Assembly (NCBI GenBank): GCA_040755195.1
Contig: JBFMBL010000056.1
Location: 1-16,201, forward strand
Source of the DNA: SURF-55 sp040755195
GTDB taxonomy: Bacteria; Bacillota; Desulfotomaculia; Desulfotomaculales; Ammonificaceae
DNA: 16,201 nt
Direction of reading: 5' to 3'
Shown: positions 13,482 through 16,201 of the stretch, in pieces
How the letters are laid out: every line of letters starts with the position of its first letter
Position numbering within the stretch: position 1 is the first letter of the stretch
The notes under the pieces: model-generated
Told to the model about the DNA's origin: nothing
What the model saw: the letters and a program-made list of their open reading frames with translations, nothing else
Database searches by the model: none
Made by a program: the position numbers and the translations under genes

Positions 13482-13589
13482 GTCGATCTTAGCGGCCGAA
13501 ATAATTGCGAGTAATCACGCATACCTCCCGAGATTTCGCATCTGTATGAGAATTGATGCGCAAATACTTAGCCATGTATGGAGGTTATT

Positions 13590-14573
13590 ATGAAAAATAA
13601 ATGTGTGATATGTTCAAAGGCCAAAGGGAGACGTACATGTAGGGTTCGGCAGCATGCGGTTATATGTTCCCAATGCTGCGCCTCAATTCGGAATCAAGAT
13701 TGTGAAGGGTGTACGTATTATACGTTTGCTCAACAATATCAATCTGCTAAATACAGCCAATCCGAATCCAAGCATTTTATCATCGAAATTAACGAAGAGG
13801 TTGAGCAATCCGTTGATCATGCGCTGGAATTGCTTAACAATAAGGCATTTAAAGAGGGTAAGCGTATCATCCACGAACTCCTGAACAAGCATCCACGGAA
13901 TCATTGGGTCCAGTTTGCAATGGGTGTATATTACGTATTTAAGGAAGAATATCAGCAAGCCATCGAGTATTTTGATAAAGCGATAGAGATTTTTCCGTAT
14001 TTTGTGGAAGCGTATTTCAACAAAGCGGCCGCTTGCCAAAAACAACTTGACATCAAGAATATGGTTAAAGCCTTTCAAAAAGTTATTGAAATAGGTAACC
14101 CAAAAGATGAACTTGTTAATCAGGCGAAGGATTCTCTGGCGGACCTCGATCGGCATATTCGAGAATATGAGGGGGTATCATTGGAGACATACTTCAAGGG
14201 GATGGAACTGTTTGAACAAGCCGTGAAGTATATGACCAAGCGAGATTGGAAACAAGCGATATTCTATTTTCAGAAATGTTTAACAGTCAATCCACGACAT
14301 CCTCAATCGTATGGAAATATGGGAATCTGTTATGCCCAGTTAGGGAAAAAAGACCTGGCTTTTGAGGTATTAGATAAAGCGCTTGAAATCGATCCCCAAT
14401 ATGAGCTTGCCATTGTTAATCGTGCTCTTGTGGAATCCCTGAAAGAGGGAGAAATCTTGCGTGCAGACAATATAAACAGTGTTGAGTATTATAAAGAATA
14501 TCCGCTGAAAAAGAAGTCATATCTTAAACAATTTATGCAACAACTTCATTCATCAATTCGCAACATTGAATGA
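13590..14573 (+). CDS. Cys-rich zinc-binding domain plus TPR repeat protein
   Basis: A 327-residue soluble protein with no known function to me. The N-terminus has eight cysteines (5, 8, 17, 26, 29, 30, 38, 41) in the pattern CVIC, CSQCC and CEGC, so a probable two-zinc module of the kind seen on some bacterial TPR proteins. About 65-100 is a helical linker. TPR-like repeats follow at about 105-136, 138-170, 212-243 and 246-278 (with FDKAIEIFP, FQKVIEIG, FQKCLTVNP and LDKALEIDP ends). The C-terminus is basic (LKKKSYLKQF). The ATG at 13590 has GGAGG 5 bases upstream; an earlier ATG at 13578 overlaps that site. TPRs suggest a protein-binding scaffold. Codon use is AT-richer than in the atp genes. 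Confidence 0.8.
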   Translation: MKNKCVICSKAKGRRTCRVRQHAVICSQCCASIRNQDCEGCTYYTFAQQYQSAKYSQSESKHFIIEINEEVEQSVDHALELLNNKAFKEGKRIIHELLNKHPRNHWVQFAMGVYYVFKEEYQQAIEYFDKAIEIFPYFVEAYFNKAAACQKQLDIKNMVKAFQKVIEIGNPKDELVNQAKDSLADLDRHIREYEGVSLETYFKGMELFEQAVKYMTKRDWKQAIFYFQKCLTVNPRHPQSYGNMGICYAQLGKKDLAFEVLDKALEIDPQYELAIVNRALVESLKEGEILRADNINSVEYYKEYPLKKKSYLKQFMQQLHSSIRNIE

Positions 14574-14604
14574 AGTCCTAAGAGGTTCGGCTCACCCTGC
14601 GAAT

Positions 14605-14695
14605 GACACCGGTGCCAGGCACTTGAATTAACTTATTTAGAGATACGCAGAGCATTTTATCCCCAAAAGTTAATAAGTTTGGTGCCTGACACACC
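14605..14695. repeat. REP-like inverted pair, GGTGCC(A/T)G(G/A)CAC type
   Basis: Left copy GACACCGGTGCCAGGCAC (14605-14622) runs on to AACTTATT. The right copy is inverted: AATAAGTTTGGTGCCTGACA, then CACC, ending at 14695. The two arms share AATAAGTT and GTGCCTG-CAC and would fold as one long hairpin. Words of this kind form bacterial REP elements mobilised by Y1 (RAYT) transposases in other genomes. The gene-free stretch 14574-14817 otherwise has no feature I can support. Confidence 0.75.
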
Positions 14696-14817
14696 ATCTC
14701 CTACACCTGTAATTTCTTAAATACTTCAGGAGACTATTGGGCAACTATTATGCAAGGCGTGCATCTGGTTATGGGATTCGGGAGTACTATGTATATTCAC
14801 TCAGAGGAAGGAGCGTA

Positions 14818-15852
14818 ATGAAAAGAATTATAAAGGTAGTTGTTTGCTCTGCCATTATCATTGTTTTAGCGGCAGTTGGTTTTAATATGAGTTCAAAAAG
14901 TAATCCCAGTAATAGAAGTAATCAATCCATTGTCAGAATCAATTTTCCTGTGATAGGCGGAGAATTGCCAGTAAATGTAAATTACCAGTTGGATACTTCC
15001 GCTGCACTTTTAGAAAAATCTACTGACTACGTTTTTCCTTTTGTAAACACAACAGCTGATTCAAAAATAGTAACTAAGTTGAAAAGCATATTTCGAATAG
15101 AAAACGCACAAAGCAAACCTATTAGGGAGGGCACTGTTTACGAAAACGACGATCATTTTTTACGTATCAATGACGATGGAACCTTTGTCTACCATAACAA
15201 ACACCGTAATGATAATGCCAATATCGATATTTCGGATGATGCGTGTATAAAGATAGCGAAGAATTTTTTAACGAAAAACAATCTTATGCCACCCGGTTTC
15301 TTTGAAAACGGCGTGGCGTATGAAACTGTTACTTCGGCTTTGAATCCAAAAGACAGTAAGATATTGCGAAAAGAAGTATACTTCAATAGGAAGATCAACA
15401 ATGTGGTGGTTTATGGCGTTTCCCGTATAATTGTATCAATTGGACAGAATGGTCAAATTGATTCAGTCTATTGGGCAACAAAAGATATCGCCCAAGGGGA
15501 ACCTGTTAAAATCAAACCTTTCGATACCGCTCTCGAGGATCTAAAGCAATTAAAAGGCATGGTCCGAATGGACGAAACCACGAAAAAGGTTATAATTAAA
15601 AAAGTCGAGCTGGCGTACTGGGAAGACTCATCTCCCTTCAACAAACAGACTCACGTCCAACCAGTTTATCATTTCTTAGGAGAAACTTTAAATGAGAATG
15701 GGAGTAAAGGTACCTTTGAAGGCTTTATCACTGCTGTTCCAGATGATCTTACAGTTCCCGTCCAAGAACCGGATATTAAATCCACTCCAAAGGTCCCTAA
15801 AACCGAAAGCAATATCAAACCCCCGAGAGAAAAGCCGGAATATCTTCGCTAA
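14818..15852 (+). CDS. membrane-anchored exported protein, unknown
   Basis: A 344-residue protein with an N-terminal signal anchor (MKRIIKVVVCSAIIIVLAAV, residues 1-20) and a long extracytoplasmic part. It has no lipobox. The middle region (YENDDHFLRINDDGTFVYHN; ISDDACIKIAKNFLTKNNLM; VYGVSRIIVSIGQNGQIDSV) alternates beta strands and a helix, loosely resembling PepSY/YycH-YycI-like regulatory domains of Firmicutes. This resemblance is weak and not a family call. The C-terminus is Pro/Lys-rich (VPKTESNIKPPREKPEYLR), as in wall-spanning tails. The ATG at 14818 is fixed by GAGGAAGGAG just upstream; an extension to 14737 lacks homology. A terminator follows at 15900. Confidence 0.75.
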   Translation: MKRIIKVVVCSAIIIVLAAVGFNMSSKSNPSNRSNQSIVRINFPVIGGELPVNVNYQLDTSAALLEKSTDYVFPFVNTTADSKIVTKLKSIFRIENAQSKPIREGTVYENDDHFLRINDDGTFVYHNKHRNDNANIDISDDACIKIAKNFLTKNNLMPPGFFENGVAYETVTSALNPKDSKILRKEVYFNRKINNVVVYGVSRIIVSIGQNGQIDSVYWATKDIAQGEPVKIKPFDTALEDLKQLKGMVRMDETTKKVIIKKVELAYWEDSSPFNKQTHVQPVYHFLGETLNENGSKGTFEGFITAVPDDLTVPVQEPDIKSTPKVPKTESNIKPPREKPEYLR

Positions 15853-15899
15853 ATGCAATATATCCAGCTAACATAAGAGTTTTTCCTAAAATAAGTAGT

Positions 15900-15930
15900 G
15901 GCCCTATCTTGTTGGTGAAAGATAAGGGCC
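15900..15930 (+). terminator. rho-independent terminator
   Basis: GGCCCTATCTT, loop GTTGGTGA, AAGATAAGGGCC (one bulged base), followed by the pyrimidine tract TTCTTTCTTCTACTTCTT. It lies 47 bases after the exported-protein gene. The stretch 15853-16201 has no gene; it holds this hairpin, a REP-like string and the intron end. Confidence 0.75.
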
Positions 15931-15970
15931 TTCTTTCTTCTACTTCTTCAACCGAGATAACCCCGTTGTT

Positions 15971-16008
15971 CCCAGTGACCCAGTGACAGGGGACAGTCAC
16001 CTGGCACA
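15971..16008. repeat. REP-like string before the second group II intron
   Basis: CCCAGTGACC, then CAGTGACAGGGGACAGTCAC (with GTGAC/GTCAC arms), then CTGGCAC. The 14-mer CAGTGACAGGGGAC is identical to 10663-10676. In both places group II intron-like sequence follows. Confidence 0.7.
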
Positions 16009-16020
16009 CTCCTTGGCCCA

Positions 16021-16201
16021 AAAGCTCCGGCTTATTCCTGCGGGTCCACGATGGAGCCCATGAAGAGAACCGTTCGAGCGACTGAGCAATGTCGCATCAT
16101 ATAGCGGGTGAGAATCCCGTCAGGTAAAGATTAGCCATCAGCCTGTAGCCAGCCTTGGAGCCTTGCTGGTGACAGTAAGGTTTAAGCGTAGGCAGGCGAG
16201 C
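16021..16201 (+). mobile_element. 5' part (domain I) of a second group II intron, cut by window end
   Basis: Strings typical of bacterial group II intron domain I are present in order: AAAAGCTCCGGCTTATTCC (16020s), CGGGTGAGAATCCCGTC (16105-16121), TTAGCCATCAGCCTGTAGCC, then TTGCTGGTGACAGTAAGGTT and AAGCGTAGGCAGGCGAGC. It differs from the intron fragment at 10681, so two intron types are present. The exact 5' end is unclear (between about 15995 and 16021). Whether a maturase follows cannot be seen. Confidence 0.72.

Noticed and set aside
1..16201. tRNA or rRNA genes
   Set aside because: No cloverleaf with a GTTCRA loop in context and no rRNA conserved core seen; the GTTCAA words are repeats without tRNA arms.

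Overview
The window appears to be a draft (metagenome-style) contig from a low-GC-lineage Gram-positive bacterium, most plausibly a Clostridia/Peptococcaceae-type (Desulfotomaculum/Pelotomaculum-like) anaerobe. This rests on the character of the F1Fo subunits, strong AGGAGG-type ribosome binding sites, Firmicutes-type group II intron and REP-like debris, and intergenic word repeats that I associate with that group. The taxonomic call is inference. An exact 127-base duplication on both sides of a 100-N gap inside atpD shows a scaffolding artefact, not biology.

Left part (1-7124, minus strand): an F1Fo ATP synthase operon in the order atpB-atpE-atpF-atpH-atpA-atpG-atpD-atpC. AtpC runs off the left edge. 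Several genes overlap (atpD/atpC, atpA/atpG, atpF/atpH), and start codons are unusual (GTG for atpE and atpC, probably CTG for atpF, uncertain for atpA and atpB). Two internal gaps (atpH-atpA and atpG-atpD) and the upstream region are filled with long imperfect inverted repeats made of short, locally repeated words. No atpI-like gene precedes atpB.

Middle (7516-10358): a geranylgeranyl-reductase-family flavoprotein on the minus strand. Then come a plus-strand VapBC-type toxin-antitoxin pair with its own promoter and a hairpin downstream, and a small orphan membrane protein. Dispersed intergenic words of two related kinds flank the toxin-antitoxin pair.

Right part (10360-16201): an accessory, visibly more AT-rich region of gene debris. 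It holds the C-terminal remnant of a DDE transposase, a 5' group II intron fragment whose reverse transcriptase is both frameshifted and truncated, a conserved hypothetical gene followed by an integron attC-like hairpin, another hypothetical, a truncated HU-like gene, a SanA/ElyC-like envelope protein, a Cys-rich zinc-ribbon/TPR protein, and an orphan membrane-anchored exported protein with a terminator. The window ends inside domain I of a second group II intron. REP-like short palindromes sit at or near the breakpoints of three broken genes, which is the main structural oddity of the region.

The ATP synthase genes act together as one rotary enzyme and VapB/VapC as one module. No pathway joins the genes to the right; they look like independent acquisitions and remnants.
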